Source of the DNA: Eumeta japonica
Lineage: Eukaryota > Arthropoda > Insecta > Lepidoptera > Psychidae
Assembly: GCA_005406025.1 (NCBI GenBank)
Contig: BGZK01000765.1
Coordinates: 227,029 to 291,028 of the forward strand
Direction of reading: 5' to 3'
DNA length: 64,000 bases
This document shows positions 12,501 to 24,648 of this stretch, piece by piece. The position numbers were made by a program, and so were the translations under genes. The notes under the pieces are model-generated. The model made no database searches, had not been told where the DNA came from, and was given only the letters and a program-made list of their open reading frames with translations. Position 1 is the stretch's first letter. The number at the start of each line of letters is the position of its first letter.

Positions 12501-14030
12501 AGAAAATATACAAATTTAAAGATGACTGGAGTGACTACGTGACGTACGATTTTAAAGACATACATCAATTTCCGGACACTAGTAGTAAGAGTAGTATTAG
12601 TAAACCAAATTCGACCTTAAAATTAATAATTCGAATTTATTAAAAATCCTCGTCTTCATAAATAGAATTGATAAAGATTATTTTTAATACGGAAATTTTG
12701 TTGAAAGACTGTCCCACAACTCGTCATAATTAATTTTTCTACATTGAGTCATAATAAGGACAATGTGACTGACAAAGTATTTAATTTCACTACGAAGTTT
12801 TCATATAAAAATTTAGTCACACAAAATAGAAGTTTAAGTTGTACGCCCCGCGTATTATTGTGAAGTCGGCGTGGGTAATTGCAATACATCGCGTTGTGGT
12901 GTATACATACCATGATAAGATCGTGATGAAAATTTTTGTCATTATAAGTATTTGTTTTTCAAGTTTTTCTGAGTGCTTACATCGGTGTTTTCCTTGAAAA
13001 TTTTGGACAAACGACAATTAAAAATTTAAACGTTTGATCTATTTGGTGCCATTCGTGAAATATTGAAGTGATTACACTGTTAGTGAGTTATTAGTTCTCG
13101 AAGACAAATAGCATTAAACGATATAAACTTCAGATGGCACTATTTAAATAAAATACTTAGGGGAATTTTACAATCTGTTTATTGTTCGAAATGACCATCA
13201 GCAACTTTTCCTGTGGTAACTTATCATATTGCGACAACAAACCTGTGAACTATGCTTGGTTCTCCTGGCATTTTATACATTGCAAGTCATAAGTAAAGTG
13301 TCTAAAAAATTTAAAATGTGTTGTGCAACAATGCAGTGAGTTGTCAATTGACCACAAGAGCGAAGTTCAACGCACGAGCGAAGCAAGTGCGCTTAATTGC
13401 TCGGGTGGATAATCGATAACATCGCAGTAGTTGTATATACTGTTTTTTTTATTACAAATGGGGAGTTATTATGAAATTGGGATCTAAAAACAAGACCGTG
13501 ATGGGGGTTGCAAAAAGAAAACATGGGTGTGTGAATTATATTTGCGTGCGACAAGTCATAATCGTCGCACGCGGTCGTACTTCTTGTAGGCGAGTGGGAT
13601 GTTCGCGAAATAGAAATAAGAACTGTTGTAGTTTGAATACTTAGTAATTGAAAAGCTAATTATCTGTATTAGATGTTATATTCAATGACGTAAGTGACCA
13701 GCGTGATAGCTTGTAAATGCTGATCAAAATGTGAGCGGCTGTCGATGAAAATCAACGACGCGGAACCAAACAAGAATAAAATAAAACAGATAAATTAGAG
13801 CATGAAGAAGTTTTGCATAAAATAAATGAAACAATTAGTTTGTTCAATTCGATATTTGATGGTTGGATACGATCCGACACTACGCATACTTCACGAAAAT
13901 AATGAAACACTATTAAATATTTGATATTAGAAATCAACCTAAATTTGACACCGTATGCGCACTTCTGGGAAACTAAATAATTTATAAGCAAAATCTTTTT
14001 AAGTGTCGAGGTCTGAACAATCATTTCTTT

Positions 14031-14372
14031 ATGACATTTGCAAAGTCACTAAACCAAGTTGATTGCATAGTATTGTACTTTCAGTTCTTACTCCCCGCAC
14101 AACACAACACAGTTTATATTAAAAAAAAAGTACATCTAATAAAAATTTATTTGGACGAATCCGATATTAGACACTGGGGTCTGTGGTCAGCGCTGTTTGA
14201 AGCCTATAATCTAATTTTAAGTAAAATTTTAATTAATGAGAATAACAAAGCCATTACAAATATCGTATTGAGAGAAACACCTCTGGTTCAAAAGGAAATG
14301 TTACCATCTTTGCTTGCTGCTTTTTTTCGTCCTCAAGTAGTTCAACAACAAAGCAAAATAAATATTTTATAA
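14031..14372 (+). other. Unassigned 113-codon open frame
   Basis: An open frame from ATG at 14031 to a stop at 14372, long for AT-rich intronic DNA. The product has no recognised motif; its middle reads DESDIRHWGLWSALFEAYN and the tail includes LLAAFFRPQVVQQQ. It could be a scrap of a mobile-element protein or a chance frame. It is antisense to the DIP transcript. No promoter or splice context was seen. Confidence 0.15.
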
Positions 14373-15513
14373 TATTATTACCTAATGACTCAGCGTAATA
14401 GTGATACCAATCAACGTTAAATTTTGATGATAAATTTATATTAATTTCCATTTTTATAAAAGATGACAGATAAATTTATCCATTTATTATAAAAGGGTTT
14501 GACTAGTAGGTCGTGAACTTACACTATTGGCTCTGCTATGATACGTGATAAAGTAGAAGTCAGTCGTAAGCTTGACCGCAGCTCGCTTGAATTTGGAAAT
14601 TCCGTTGAAATGCAGAGTCAGACGGGCTTAAAGCGGCTGCCCCGACAGAGAGAGAACCTTATACGTATATAGTTCACCAGATTTAATAGGGTTCTCTTCG
14701 AATAATTGAATCAATAAAACTCTTTTAATCCGTATTTGACACTGAATTAAATAACACATCATAAAATGTCATTAATATCAAAAATGATAATAATCACCAA
14801 CTAACAAGTTGCATCTCATCACAGGGATTAATTAATTCGCGGTAAAGTTAACTATATCCAAAAATTAAAAAGATACAGGGAAAGATACAAGTTGTTTTGA
14901 CAAAATTTTCGAGTTATCATGAATTGAGAAAGTAATAAAAATTATATTGTCTTTGTAGGTGTTATATCCACCTCTGAATATATTTTTTAAAGTATAAACA
15001 AAGTAAAACTAATAAAGTGGAACCGTCATGGCCGCGTATTAAAAATACTTTTTAAACAGCGATTTCGCATCACCATCCGAATATTAATTAGGGAGTATAA
15101 CAGAATACATTATTTTTAATAGAATATAAATGTGCCAAAATACAATGACTATTTTACCTAATTCGGTCTCTCAGTTTGAATGAACATGTTTACGTTAATT
15201 TATTAAATAATTTTTCATACTGCTTTTACGTGAAACTTTAGCCTAACAAATAGATTTTATTTCATCAAAATCAGCTCACGGATATCATGTGAATCTTAAA
15301 ATTTTTACTTCAGAAAATCAATTCTCCAAAATCCAGTTGTAAATAAAACTAGTTTTAAATATATTACGAAATTATACAAAAATTAAAACCTGTTTTATTA
15401 TGAAATTATGGAAAAAGTCCCCCAAAGTTTGTTTGAAAACTGGTTTCAAGTTGTTTCCTAGCAATTTGTATATATTTTCAATTAACCAAACGCAAAAACT
15501 AATACTAGGAGTA

Positions 15514-16771
15514 CAAATACGTTTCCGCCGTTTGCTGTCAATAAAATAATATTTATTGTGAAAGAACGGTAATTCAATTTTATTCGAAGTATTGTCCATC
15601 ATTAGCAACTACCTTTTTCCATCTTTTAGGCAGCGTTCGGATTCCATGTCTGAAGAATTCCTTATCTTTTGAGGTTACCCACTAATCAACACAATTTTTA
15701 GTATCTTCATATGATGTGAATCGCTGCTCTAACAGAGCATGTACCATGACCGGAACAGATGATTGTCGTACGGCGCAATGTCTGGTGAATACGGCGGGTG
15801 AGGTAGTACTTCCCAATCAAGAATTTTCAAATGGGTTTTCACCGTAACCGCTACACGCGGACGAGCATTCTCATCTAGAAGAATAATTTTGTCGTGTCTA
15901 GAGTAGTATTGAGGGCATTTTTCCTTCAGAGCTCGGCTCAATCTCATCAATTGTGTTCGGTATGGAGTTCCAGTGATTTTTTCACTTGGATTAAGTAACT
16001 CGTAATACACCACATCCAGCTCATCCCACCAAATACACAGCATGAGTTTTTACCATGAATATTCGGTTATGCTGAGGATGTTGACACGTGGCTAGGTAGT
16101 CCTCATGGCTTTTTTCTTTTTGGATTATCATAATATCTCCATTTTTCTTCACCAGTGACGATTCAATGTAAAAAACTTTTTTTTGTGCTTTAGCTAGCAG
16201 CATTTCACTCACGCATAATCAGCGTTCAACATCTCTCAGCTTTAATTCCTATAGAACCCAATTACCTTGTTCATGAATCATTCTTAAAGATTTTAAACGA
16301 TGCGAGACTGCTTGCTGAGTGACTTCTAAGGTAAGTGCAAGTTTCTTTTGTGTTTGAGACGAATCTTCCTCCAATAATTCCTCCAATTTTACATTCTCAT
16401 AAATTTTTGGCCTTCCACTGCGATCTTTGTCTTCTACGTCAAAACCACCGTTTTAAACTTTTGAAACCACCCACGACATGTTCTCTCACTCAAGACAGCC
16501 TCATTATGTGCTTCTACGTGCAATCGATGTGCTTCAGCTGCAGATTTTTATAAATTATAGAAGTAAATTAAAAGCTCCCGCAAATAATGCTTATTTGGCT
16601 CAAATTTGGACATTTTTGGAAAAGAAAATATGATGTTAATATGAAGTTAATAATATCATAGAGTTATGTTGTTCTTGAATGAGCAACCTAATTTTTAATC
16701 CGGTTTTCATCTGCGAATTCTAACATAAGCCTCGTGCCATGCCACCTCTCAAAACGGTGGAAACTTGTTTG
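15514..16771 (-). mobile_element. Full-length mariner element (1.26 kb)
   Basis: The left inverted end starts CAAATACGTTTCCGCCGTTT. The right end, reverse-complemented, starts CAAACAAGTTTCCACCGTTT. Both are flanked by TA (15512-15513 and 16772-16773), the expected mariner target duplication. Size, end sequences and internal transposase all fit a complete Tc1/mariner copy. It lies in the same orientation as the DIP transcript. Confidence 0.88.
15580..16613 (-). pseudogene. Mariner (DD34D) transposase, inactivated
   Basis: The frame runs from an ATG at 16613 (MSKFEPNKHYLRELL) to a TAA at 15580-15582 after NDGQYFE, about 345 codons, the normal mariner length. The N-terminal DNA-binding part includes SERTCRGWFQKF and DRSGRPKIYENVK, followed by a second helix-turn-helix (TLEVTQQAVSHRL). 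The catalytic part shows WWDELD (first acid), LLDENARPRVA (second) and PDIAPYDNHLF (third). The spacing between the second and third is exactly 34 residues. The second catalytic Asp of the usual H-D-N-A-R-P motif reads Glu here. In-frame stops (after LLIYFYN and within NCVD*W) and frameshifts confirm a dead copy. Confidence 0.9.
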
Positions 16772-18764
16772 TAATAAGAAAATATATTTTTTAAGTGGTT
16801 TACTTTGAACTTTCGATAAAAGCAAATAGAAATTTTAGAAGGGATTAATTTTATCCTAATAAAGAGATAGTATCAAACGAGAACAATCAAAAGGGGGCAA
16901 AACTCCTCTCATGGAAAAAGTCTAATTATAGCCGCTTTCCGCTTTCTATTTTAGCCCTTAGAAGAAAAAAAATAATAACTTGAAATCTGTATTTAGTAAG
17001 AATAATATAATAAATGGGTACTTATATTTGAATCAGTTTGAAACTCATGATGAATATGAGAAAGTCGTAATGTTTTGCAACCGACCACGGCGGTTTTTTT
17101 TTTTAATTATCTCATCGATCATCAGTCATCACCCGAACCGTGTCGACCCAACAAGCAGAGTGCTCGCCGATCTATAGTTTCCGAGCCGTTAACCTGCTCG
17201 TAGCTGATCGGAGCTACACTGGGATTGCGCTGGGAGCGTCCCAGAAAACTACGCAGCTTAAAAACACGAGATAGCTTCCCGCTTAGAGGTTGAATTCGCT
17301 ATCTTTCTCGCGAGCTTCGATAATAATCAAAATAGTCTCATTCCGACTCTTAAATCTTTGCGAATGGTAAGGAAATAAATTAACTTTCTGTAGCAAATCA
17401 GGTACAAATAAAAATAAATATGATTAAAATAAAGAAATGAGATCAATAAAAATGATCGATTGCCAATGATGATATTTCCGAGTTTGATGGACCAAGGATT
17501 ACTGTTATATTTAATTTTTCACAATTCCGACTCGACTGGTATTAACCATCGTAACTCCGTTCTGTCCACTTATTTTATTAGTCAGAGCATCACAGTTACA
17601 GCGTTCTCGGCCCCTTGTTTATATACTTATTAAGGCGAAAAATCATATTTAAATATAAAACATTAAGCAAAGATTAAAATGAAAACGTTTAAAAAATAAA
17701 TGTGCATTATGTCAAGTGAAAAGTCCAAAATATAACACCAAAGATATGTGTGTTTCGAAAACCCTCATGAAATTAATATGAAAGATTTGATTTCCTTATA
17801 CTTTGATCCTCCGGTCACAATAAATTAGCTTCGAAATCGACCATAATTCGGACCTCTCTCTTCAATTCTAAACTATGGTGAAAAATCTTATACAATTGTC
17901 GATTAAGGTCTTTTATTTGCTCTTTCTATGAAAAGTACAATGGATGTTGTAGCTTAATTATTTTAGGGAAATACTCAAGAAAAATGTTTGAAAATTACTC
18001 CAATTTTTTTAAGCAATAAAGATAGAAAGTTCAATCAAATATTTCTTTAATAACATTAAACAAAAAGCGACATCAATAAAGTGATTTTGCTTTAATAAAA
18101 ACTGGAAACTTAATTAAGAGCCACCTATCACCTTCACGAACAGGAAAAGATTTCGTAAAATGTATAATAATGGCTAAAAACCAAGGAAAATGTTGAATCT
18201 GAACGTACTGAGAAAAAAATCATGCTAATATAAGCTCAAGGAAAATAAATTTGCTTTTATGTTATTTAAATAGCCTTTTTCATTTTCTCCATACATTTAT
18301 TATTTTTTTGACACGTAATATGCAATAAAGTGGTATAGTTACTAATTCGGAGAATGAATCGCACGAAAAAGAAAACATACTAAGTGCTGCTTTTATTAAA
18401 TTATTATTCCTAAATATTTTATATAATCATATTCAGTAAAAAGATTATACAAAAGATGTCAACTCTTACAAAAATGTTTATTAAATGTTATTAAATATTG
18501 TTATATTTTGTCCATCGTTTTTAATTTGTTAAAATTAAAGGACCTTTCAGCTTTCGACAAGATTTAAAAACAGTAATCATTTCGAGCTATTAAGATGCAT
18601 ATGCATATTATTGAAAATCCATCGCTTTTTTAGCACACACCATCACGCACTCTAATAGCCTCCGTTGCAACCTCCACACTTGTATAGTATACAAACAAAA
18701 AATGAAAAGGGCAAAAACTAAATGAAATTTCGAGATATTTTTCTCGAAGACGTGTTATCTGTGG

Positions 18765-18935
18765 CAGGCATCCGATATCTTTTCCGTGCACGTTACGGAC
18801 ACCGGCAGCGGGCTGGGCGCACGTCGTCGGCAGGCGCCGCCGACCGCAGACGTATTAATATAGTTTACCGGCACGACAGGAAGGTTGTCGTGTCGGGAAG
18901 ACTCCCGAATTGCACGATCCGTTCTGCCGACTAAC
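18765..18935. other. CpG-rich patch, intron 4
   Basis: CGGCAGCGGGCTGGGCGCAC and CAGGCGCCGCCGACCGCAG. Opposite-strand frames of 70 and 63 codons overlap completely, and neither resembles an Ig or other domain. Confidence 0.3.
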
Positions 18936-19636
18936 ATCCACAGCAATTAACAATATGTTACTGTGTTTTTTGAGATGCTAGACTAGCACTGGTTTCTCGA
19001 GGATACCGAATCTGTATTGATTACCGATGATAGAAGAGCGTTCATCATTTTCAATGTAGGCTCGTATTGTTTTCACTTCTGAAGATGACGATACCTGTAG
19101 TTGTCGGTGTCATGCTGTTGCTGAGAACGGAAAGGTATTTAAGCATTTTGATCTGATATGGTTGAGTCGTATGTTCTTAGACACTTCAGAGGAACTATTG
19201 GAGGAATGAGTCGCGTCGGTTAAATGAATAATATCTGGGCAATCCACCTTAATCGATGTCTTTCGAGTTTGCCGTGGGAGTATAAATATCTTCGCCCAGG
19301 AAAATTTGTATATTATGTTCAATTTCAACAATAATTAATCACAAAATTACCTATGTATTTCATTTCTGTATTAGCATTTGTTATGAAGCACCAAAAACGT
19401 ATTAACATTTTAATTACCTCAAAATCGTACGACATAGTCGTATAAAACAAAATTATTTTTTTTTGTGTAAAATCGATTTTTTTCAGGGCAGTGACCTAAA
19501 TACATAAAAAGCTAAACTTTATCACAGTAAAATTTTTATCGCAATATTTAGGATTGTTTGCGAAATCTCCAGTTTAAATCTCACATTGAGATGTGATATC
19601 TGTATAGTACGTGTGGAGTGTCTTTGAAAGATAGAT

Positions 19637-19996
19637 GTGGTCAACAGTGATTTCAAAATGCGGTCTGATCTGATAGAAGATGATATGGCTGGGGCAGGAA
19701 AAGGTATGTTGCGGTCGTTTGGCCATCTGGAAATGACGAATAAAATTAGATGGACAAAACAAACTTATAGCGCGAAGACAGGTGACGAAAATTCGGTAAA
19801 GGGTTCGTCCAAAGAAGTACTACGCAGACCAAATTCGTGGCACATTAAAAAAGGGCCAAATTTTAAATATCCGAAATCAACGAGCTTTCATGAAAAGATT
19901 GAGGGATATCGACGAATCAAAAGAGATGTACAAAGATTGTACCATATGAAAATCTATGCACTTTGCCTACCCTTCTGTGAAATACGAGTAAGTTAA
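19637..19996 (+). pseudogene. Non-LTR retrotransposon ORF, C-terminal scrap (copy B)
   Basis: A 119-codon open frame whose first half reads EDDMAGAGKGMLRSFGHLEM and whose second half includes KGPNFKYPKSTSFHEKIEG and LYHMKIYALCLPFCE. This matches, in order, the 'KGMLRWFGHLERM', 'KGxVKSTRNRRACMKRL' and 'W.SIVSAYPSG' segments at the end of a LINE endonuclease-RT polyprotein (from memory). It corresponds to the scrap at 4333-4738, in the same orientation. It is the tail only, without the RT catalytic motifs, and is probably a 5'-truncated and diverged insertion. Confidence 0.5.
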
Positions 19997-20361
19997 TGCT
20001 TATTTATAATTTATTCACAATTCCTTTTCACAACAATTTTGCATTTCTCCTACAAATTTATTCCTTTAATTTTTATTTTAGTTTTTCAATAAACTTTGAT
20101 TAGAGACCCTAGATAGCATGCTTTTACATAATTTTAGTCTCAACACATTCTAAATTAAAGGTAAATTCTTGGTTTGCGTTTATTATCTTTAGTATCATAT
20201 AAACTTTCAATAAAAATTCCAAAAAATATTTACATTTCTAATAAGGACCTTTTTCATTCGATACACATGTATTTGACAAAAGTTGTTTTTTAATTTACCA
20301 CAAAATGTAACCTTTCACATCGGGATTCGTTTATTTAAGCTACACACAGTGTTGAGCAAAT

Positions 20362-20525
20362 CAACTAATTTATTCAATCAATTGATCAATCATGATTGAT
20401 CTAATCATGATTAATTTAGTCATGACTAATTTAATCATAACTAACGAGATCAATCATTATTCATGACTAAATTCGTTAATCGCAAATCATCAATCATTAG
20501 TTTTAATCATGAATGTATGACTAAG
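20362..20525. repeat. Subterminal repeat array, hAT element 1, 5' end
   Basis: About 160 bp made of short, partly palindromic words around TCATGATTGATC, AATCATGATTAA, TAGTCATGACTAA and CATCAATCATTAG. The same vocabulary fills the other end of the element. Such arrays in hAT elements are usually bound by the BED-finger transposase. Confidence 0.75.
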
Positions 20526-20556
20526 CTCGATGCACAGGTGTTGGTACACTACACAT

Positions 20557-20801
20557 ACAGGGTGTAAGGATCAGCTGACCGAAGTCTCAGACCATCATCT
20601 TGAGTAAAGTACTGAAGGAATTAGGTTCGGAAATGAAAAAATTTTTTGACTCTGCATACAAAATATTAAAGTCGGCTGCTAATTTTGTATAGAAAGGCCA
20701 AAATTTTTTCCTTTCCGAGAAAAAATTCCTTCGGTACGTTACTTAGGATGATGGTCTGAGTCCATGGTTTTAGTTTGGTAAGCCATCCTTTACACCCTAT
20801 A
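20557..20801. mobile_element. Palindromic repeat 'ACAGGGTGTAAGG', copy 1 (nested in hAT 1)
   Basis: Ends ACAGGGTGTAAGGAT on the left and ATCCTTTACACCCTAT on the right. The arms also pair internally (CTCAGACCATCATC with GATGATGGTCTGAG, and GAAGGAATTAGG with the matching TTCCTTCGG side). It is about 245 bp and non-coding. A second copy lies at 24031-24306 in the same orientation. Confidence 0.6.
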
Positions 20802-21212
20802 TTATATAGCTTTCTTAAATATATTATTTGTGTTTATAAAGTTCAATACAGTTGCACTGAGATGATTAATAAATAAATAAAATAATACAAGTATAATTTA
20901 GTTAGTCTTATAATCGTTAAAGCAATACGATGACATCATTTACTTTTCGAAAAACAAGTAATAAATTTTTTTGCATCCCTATGTCCAACCGTCTGTATAG
21001 AGTCGATCCACTGTGCGGCGCAGCGTTCGTTGCTGCGGCGGAAACCTGCACGCACCCGCCCGCACCCCGCCGACAGGTTGAAACATGTTACACGCGCTAG
21101 CTGTCTGCTCTTTTGTTTTATGTTGAGTTACAGTTCAAGCGTCTTGGATGCTTGTGCGCGCACTCGTTTTACTTTACTTTTCTATGATTTTTGAGTATTA
21201 AAAATCATTATT

Positions 21213-23319
21213 ATGGATGTCAGTGAAGAAGACTCAGTTATGTCATTGAATGAAAGTAACTTTGTGGCCGGAACATCAAATTCAAGTGCAAATGAAACTA
21301 GTTTTGGGACTTTGGATAGTAATTCGCAAAGTAAGAGTGTCGTGTTTGATGGTACTTTTTTCAAATATGTTCCCGAAAAGTCATCAGATTCTAAAACGGT
21401 CGCAATTTGTGTGAAGTGTTTACCGAAAAAGACTGTCCATATCAAAGGTCATCGTAACAGTTCCTCAAATTTTGTAAGTCATTTGAAGCGTATACATGGA
21501 TCTACAGTAGTTGAAGAATATCGTAAGCACCAGGACGTGTCTAAAAACAAAAGAAAAGAAAAGTTGGAACCTCTTTTGCAAAATAGTGAAGCTACACTGA
21601 AAGTAAAGGGTCCTGTTTCCCAAGAAGATTTCGAACGTGATTTGGTAAATTTTTTTATTCACTCCATGATACCCTTACGAGCTATAGAAAATCCATACTT
21701 TATTCGTATGATTGATAATTTGGACACAAACAATAACGTTAAAATTCCAAGTCGGCGATGTCTTAGAAAAAAAATAGCACATTACTTCTTTGAACAAAAA
21801 TGTGAAATAAAAAAACAACTAGAAACTGCAAAACATTTTTGCACTACTACGGACATCTGGTCCGGAAAGAAAAAGTTTTCTGGGAGTTACTATTCACTGG
21901 ATTGATCAAAATTTAGAACGGAAATCAGCTTCTATAGCTTGTCGGCGATTTAAAGGCGTACATTCTTTTAATCGCATTAAAGACTTGTTGTTGGACATAT
22001 ACTGTGATTTTGAACTGGACACATCAAAAGTTGAGGCCACAGTAACAGATAATGGCTCGAATTTCGTAAAAGCGTTTCAAATGTTTGGAGTAAATTCAAA
22101 GTCAATACTAGTTTCAATTTCAACGAATGACGATGAGACCGTTACTATCAGTGACAGCACTGATAGCGAAAGTGAAGACGAAATTCAACCTAATTTTAAT
22201 GATCCATTGTTTAATGATGATATTATGTTAAATGACGAAAGACTAGAAGACGACACAGAAGAAATTTGTTACCGGATCATTACAGATGTTGCGCTCACAC
22301 GTTAAACTTGATAGCAAGTGCTGATGTTAAACATTTATTGCAAGATGAGACGACAGTGTTAGGAAATATGCATATCAATGTGATCAAAAAGTGTAATGAG
22401 TTGTGGAATTTAGCTGGCCGACCAAAATCTGTTGAAATCATAAAAAATGTACTTGGACATACGCTTTCTAGACCAGGTGTAACTCGGTGGAATAGTCTAT
22501 ATGACTCACTTAAGCAAATTTTAAAAATTAAGCAAAAAAATTTACAACTGAGCCGAGCTCTAGGTATCAAGAATCCGCTGACCGACAACGAATTTGAATA
22601 TTTAGAGGAATTCATAGAATGTGCAGCTCCTGTAGCTACTGCACTTGATATATTACAAGGTGATGACACATTTTATGGCATTGTATTACCCTGTCTATTG
22701 GCTTTACGTAAAAAATTGGAAAAACTGTCCCGACAAGAATTACAATTTTGCAAGCCACTAGTAAATAAATATAATCAAAGCTTACTAGACAGATTTAAAA
22801 ATATCCTAGAAATTTCAAATGAAAGAGCTGAAATCCCTATAATAGCAGCCTTAAGTCATCCCCGATTCAAAAATAAATGGTTTTCATGTATTCAACCCAC
22901 CGAACATAAAAAGTGTAATCATTTGTTCAAAACTGCCATTTGCTTAGAAATTAATGAAAATGCGAGCGAAATACAAGCTGAACTTGAAAGCAAATCCGAC
23001 AATACACATAAACATGACGACTTCTTTGATTTCAATTCAGATTCCGGTAGCGACAATGAATCGATTTCTCCGAGAAGAAAGGCTGAAATATTAATGACAA
23101 ATTTTTAGCGAAGAAAGCCGAGATATATCTCTGTTAAATCGTTACCCACTAATAAAAATGTATTTTAAAGTATAATACTCCTATGCCATCGTCTGGACCT
23201 GTCGAAAGGATGTTTTCATTTGCTACAATGATAAATCTTCCAAAAATCATAAATTATCAGATGACATGTTTGAGTACAGAGTTGTTATGAAGAATAATTT
23301 AAATTATTTTAAGAATTAG
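21213..23319 (+). pseudogene. hAT transposase with BED zinc finger, frameshifted
   Basis: The ATG at 21213 opens 230 codons. Residues about 50-110 form a BED-type finger (AICVKCLPKK ... HLKRIH, a C-x2-C and H-x4-H set). The first catalytic acid lies in TTDIWSGKKK (about 21845). After a frameshift near 21880 the RNase-H-like domain continues with ERKSASIACRRFKG and VTDNGSNFVKAF (second acid, about 22045). A further shift near 22280 precedes CCAHTLNLIAS and TRWNSLYDSL. The C-terminal dimerisation motif (PSSGPVERMFSFA, about 23185) is reached only after more frame changes near 23100-23200. Overall length and order fit an hAT transposase; the breaks make it non-functional. Confidence 0.9.
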
Positions 23320-23447
23320 ATTCAACAATCTTTTCAATATTTTAATTAGTAAGTACTGATTGATCTTTATTTGATTTTAAACAATAAAACTGATTTAACA
23401 AATGAAACAGAAATTTTATTTTACCAGCCTATCAGTAGAATAAATAA

Positions 23448-23590
23448 ATTGGCCTAGTGCGTGTTGGACTCGCGCAGGGTTCCGTACCAAAAACGGTTAA
23501 AAATCACGATTGTTGTATGAGAGCTCTTAAATAATAATTCCTGTTTTTAGGTACCTTTTGGGTACGGAACCCTAAAACTACTAAAGTTAT
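23448..23590 (-). repeat. Lepidopteran interspersed repeat (GGTTCCGTACC type), copy 1
   Basis: GGCCTAGTGCGTGTTGGACT followed by CGCGCAGGGTTCCGTACC, and then GGGTACGGAACCCTAAAA. I recall this phrase as a very common interspersed sequence in moths and butterflies. It is nested in the 3' part of hAT element 1 and may extend to about 24000 (GCAGCCATCTTGG..., then AAAATTGGTTCATCC). A related scrap lies at 41015-41085. Confidence 0.5.
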
Positions 23591-23783
23591 AGAGGATGTT
23601 ACAAAAACCCGTTATACTGAAAACCATTTCTCCGGATCATAAGTTTATCAACATAAGGAAATAACAGACCTAAATAAAAAATTTTGTGGCAGCAGCCATC
23701 TTGGAACGATTTTCATCAAACTTACGTAATAACACTCTCGACAATTGTACTGTCAAAAAAAAATTACATCAAAATTGGTTCAT

Positions 23784-23955
23784 CCACACACACGCACACC
23801 CACACCTACACATACCCACACCACACACCCACACACATACCCACACCACACACACCCACACACACACACACACCACACCACACACACACACACACACACA
23901 CACACCACACGCATCCACACACACCACACGCATTCACACACACACACACATACAC
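23784..23955. repeat. (CA)n microsatellite
   Basis: About 170 bp of CA/CACC/CACAT repeats on the plus strand. It is open in several frames at once, which creates spurious histidine/threonine-rich frames. It lies within the nested repeat of hAT element 1. Confidence 0.97.
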
Positions 23956-24030
23956 CGTCGTTTTTGCGTCGGGGGTTAAAAAGAATTTCGATATTCGAAA
24001 AAATACAATAAAATTATGGTTTTTTGTAAC

Positions 24031-24306
24031 ATCCTGTATATAAAGAGTGTAAGGGAAAACCTCCCGGAAACTGAAACCAGGGCTCAGGGCTCCATCCTGA
24101 CCTACCTCCATGAAGAAATTTTTCTCGAAAATGAAAAGAATTTTCTGACTCTCTCCATACAAAATATGCGACTCGGCAGCCAATTTTGTATGGAGATGTC
24201 AAAAATTCTTTTAATTTCCGAGAACAATTTCTTTGTGGACTTTGCTCAGGAGGATTGTCTGAGTCCATGGTTTCAGTTTTCAGGGGCTGTACCTTACACC
24301 CTGTAT
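24031..24306. mobile_element. Palindromic repeat 'ACAGGGTGTAAGG', copy 2 (nested in hAT 1)
   Basis: The left end is TCCTGTATATAAAGAGTGTA and the right end is CTTACACCCTGTA. The right arm shares GTCTGAGTCCATGGTTT.AG with copy 1 at 20557-20801, in the same orientation. The copies differ considerably, so neither is recent. The open frame across it has no known homology. Confidence 0.5.
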
Positions 24307-24483
24307 CAAACGATTGATTTTCTCTTAGTGCCTTACGAGTATTTTACCGGGGCATGTATTTATCTGACCACCAAAAAATACTGAATTTTACACTAAAACA
24401 CTAAAGTCTAACCTAACCTACAGTAACGTTTTGTGTGCAATACAGTATTTTTTTAAGATGCAGAAAAATATTTTACTTTACCC

Positions 24484-24648
24484 GGTATTAAAAAATATCA
24501 ATCATAAATAAATAATCATGATTATTTGATTAAGATTAAAACTAATCAATCGTTAGTCATCACCTCGTGATTAAACTAAATAATCATTAGTCTTCAATCA
24601 TAACTAACACATTCAATCATTAGTCATCAATCATTAGTTAACTAAATT
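24484..24648. repeat. Subterminal repeat array, hAT element 1, 3' end
   Basis: Counterpart of the 5' array, rich in AATCATGATTATTTGATTAA, ATCATTAGTC and CAATCATTAGTCATCAATCA. It sits next to the 3' terminal inverted repeat. Confidence 0.75.

Noticed and set aside
18755..18946. Possible missing DIP exon in a GC-rich patch of intron 4
   Set aside because: Neither strand shows the C/W/C Ig pattern or a GVPP-like linker.
22295..22669. 124-codon frame on the minus strand
   Set aside because: Antisense shadow of the hAT 1 transposase (CAHTLNLIAS...TRWNSLYDSL region).
23684..24183. Several overlapping open frames of 88-125 codons rich in His/Thr or Cys/Val
   Set aside because: All are read through the (CA)n microsatellite and the palindromic repeat nested in hAT 1, in several frames and on both strands at once.
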